Positions 6,093 to 7,033 of a stretch of 7,033 nt of DNA are shown piece by piece; positions within the stretch are counted from its first letter, which is position 1; every line of letters starts with the position of its first letter. The translations under genes were made by a program, and so were the position numbers. The notes under the pieces were generated by a model. It was not told where the DNA came from. It made no database searches and saw only the letters and a program-made list of their open reading frames with translations. The stretch comes from Desulfurococcaceae archaeon (GTDB taxonomy: Archaea; Thermoproteota; Thermoprotei_A; Sulfolobales; Desulfurococcaceae): assembly GCA_020833085.1 (NCBI GenBank), contig JAJHQY010000028.1, positions 1 to 7,033 on the forward strand, written 5' to 3'.

Positions 6093-6437
6093 TTAAGACC
6101 GCGTCTCGCCACTACTTGTGCTCTGAGCTGTGACAACGGGTTTTTCAGCCGGCCTTAAGTGCTCGGGCCTGACGAAGAGTACTTTCTCCCTATCGCCGAG
6201 CATTACGCTAACAATGTAACACCTGCCGCGCTTACCAATGACTACTCCTGTCTTGCCGTGATACCTCCTGTGAGGCATTCCACTGTGAATAGAAGGATTT
6301 ATAACAATGTGTACTCTCTCTCCAACTTTATAGTCAATCATGAGCAGACTCAGCGGTGGCACACTACCCCGCTCTCTAACACTCTTCTTCAGCAATTTTC
6401 TAGTTCTATGCCTGTACCCCTTTGGCGCTTTAACCAA
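6093..6437 (-). CDS. rpl21e: 50S ribosomal protein eL21 (L21e)
   Basis: eL21 is a basic protein of the large subunit in archaea and eukaryotes. The 114 residues include the family signature KAPKGYRHRTRKLLKK near the N-terminus, then an SH3-like barrel with GERVHIVINPSIHSGMPHRRYHGKTGVVIGKRGRCYIV (about 38-75), containing the highly conserved GMPHRRYHGKTG. A C-terminal tail of about 15 residues, rich in Ser and Thr, extends past the usual LRP end. The start is TTG at 6437: GGTGAT lies 7 bases upstream (measured from GGTG) and the second residue onward matches the family, so the usual ATG is replaced here. It heads the rpoF/DUF655/ksgA run, with a 102-base spacer to pus10 that carries a likely promoter. 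Confidence 0.96.
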   Translation of the reverse strand: MVKAPKGYRHRTRKLLKKSVRERGSVPPLSLLMIDYKVGERVHIVINPSIHSGMPHRRYHGKTGVVIGKRGRCYIVSVMLGDREKVLFVRPEHLRPAEKPVVTAQSTSSGETRS

Positions 6438-6492
6438 GAGATATCACCGAGTACCAAGTGTACGCGTATTGGGTGGCTAATAACTTAATAGC

Positions 6493-6519
6493 ACTCAGTC
6501 TTTAAAAAGACAGTCTGAG
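6493..6519 (-). promoter_or_regulatory. Likely rpl21e promoter (TATA box) inside a nested palindrome
   Basis: On the minus strand CTTTTTAAAG (around 6500-6509) is a good archaeal TATA-like box about 65 bases ahead of the rpl21e TTG, implying a leader of about 40 bases. The box sits in the inverted repeat GTCTTT-AA-AAAGAC (6498-6511), itself inside CTCAG (6494-6498) and CTGAG (6515-6519). CAGTC also occurs as a direct repeat on each side (6496-6500 and 6511-6515). A second AT-rich run (6476-6492) is an alternative TATA site. The T5 run could also help end pus10 transcripts. Confidence 0.45.
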
Positions 6520-6539
6520 GAGTAATCAGGTGTAGCCTA

Positions 6540-7033
6540 CTACACGCTCCTTCGGTGCAGTAGCTCGTAAAGCTTCTCCTCCACGTATAACACGTCAAGC
6601 TCTATGGGTATGAGTGTCTTGTTTAGAACTGAAGCGAACGAGGGGTTTGTGCGGCCCTGATCTCCGTGCACCAGCTCTTTGACGTACAACCCGCCCTCAC
6701 AGTGAATAAGCGCCTCAAATACTCTAGAAGTGAGCTTAACGGCCCTGACAGCGTAGACTCTCTTAACTCTCTCACGCTCTCTCCTCTTCCTCCTTATTAC
6801 GCGTAGCGGAGTCTTCTGGTGTATAGTCGCATTAGCGAAGAGCTCTTCGAGCTTCCTCAGCTCGCTCTCACTGATATCTTCAAATGGAGAGTACACGCAA
6901 ACTCTGTAGACTTTACTAGCTCTCTTAGAGAGCTCTTTAAGTAGAGCAACGGCCCTTCTAGGTGCAGGGCCCTCAATAGCGAGTTTTACGGGGCCTCTAC
7001 TGTGTAGAGCCACGTATTCACGCAGCTCCTCAA
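6540..7033 (-). CDS. pus10: tRNA pseudouridine synthase Pus10, C-terminal part (5' end beyond window)
   Basis: Archaeal Pus10 makes pseudouridine at position 55, and often 54, of the tRNA T-loop. Only the last 163 codons are in the window; the frame stays open to the right edge, so the GTG at 7013 is an internal valine codon, not the start. The N-terminal THUMP-like domain and the catalytic aspartate lie off the edge. Visible are GPVKLAIEGPAPRRAVALLKEL near the left of the fragment, a basic IRRKRRERERVKRVYAVRAV stretch, and the conserved C-terminal YVKELVHGDQGRTNPS (6639-6686), which is diagnostic of the family. Archaeal genomes often place pus10 between srp54 and rpl21e, and the downstream neighbour fits. 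The stop is TAG at 6542-6540, with 102 bases to the rpl21e start. Confidence 0.93.
   Translation of the reverse strand, partial: EELREYVALHSRGPVKLAIEGPAPRRAVALLKELSKRASKVYRVCVYSPFEDISESELRKLEELFANATIHQKTPLRVIRRKRRERERVKRVYAVRAVKLTSRVFEALIHCEGGLYVKELVHGDQGRTNPSFASVLNKTLIPIELDVLYVEEKLYELLHRRSV

Noticed and set aside
6987..7013. GTG at 7013 as the start of a complete 157-residue pus10-like gene
   Set aside because: The same frame stays open upstream to the window edge and reads as continuous Pus10-like sequence, and a protein starting there would lack the catalytic domain.
1..7033. CRISPR repeats, insertion sequences, tRNA genes, C/D-box guide RNAs, defence genes
   Set aside because: No regularly spaced repeats, transposase motifs, tRNA arms, or paired RTGATGA/CTGA boxes were seen on either strand by eye.

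Overview
The window looks like housekeeping chromosome from a hyperthermophilic archaeon of the Thermoproteota (Crenarchaeota), probably Desulfurococcales or a close relative; the genus cannot be read from the sequence. Evidence: ribosomal protein eL21, the RNA polymerase stalk subunit Rpo4 (RpoF), a DUF655 protein and an archaeal KsgA lie in the usual archaeal order. UMP kinase and Pus10 are of archaeal type, promoters carry TATA-like boxes, most genes begin with GTG or TTG, and ribosome-binding sites read GGTG. GC content is near 50 percent and genes are packed with short gaps or overlaps.

Layout. Positions 1-1613 (minus) hold most of glmS, with its C-terminal end beyond the left edge. A 124-base divergent spacer (1614-1737) separates it from a plus-strand pair: an archaeal UMP kinase (pyrH, 1738-2409) and a small ASCH-domain protein (2425-2868). 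This pair meets head-on a long minus-strand cluster that fills the rest of the window. In order of transcription that cluster is pus10 (cut by the right edge, 7033-6540), rpl21e (6437-6093), rpoF (6051-5686), DUF655 (5602-4964), ksgA (4980-4129), a HemK-type glutamine methyltransferase (4150-3524) and a TrmJ-like 2'-O-ribose methyltransferase (3555-2839). The last four overlap one another, and the last overlaps the ASCH gene tail to tail by 30 bases. No stretch over 300 bases lacks a gene.

How the genes work together. The minus cluster is a translation and transcription module: tRNA pseudouridylation (Pus10), a 50S protein (eL21), an RNA polymerase subunit (Rpo4), a probable nucleic-acid-binding protein (DUF655), 16S rRNA adenine dimethylation (KsgA), release-factor methylation (HemK type) and tRNA ribose methylation (TrmJ). 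Four of the seven modify RNA or a translation factor. GlmS feeds amino-sugar synthesis (UDP-GlcNAc for glycans), and PyrH makes UDP, which also ends up in UDP-sugars.

I see no CRISPR array, mobile element, tRNA, rRNA, or defence system. The observations most worth following up are a possible leader hairpin that would mask the glmS ribosome-binding site, an unusual NVDGVY-region motif in the UMP kinase, its coupling to an ASCH protein, and a palindrome around the likely rpl21e promoter.
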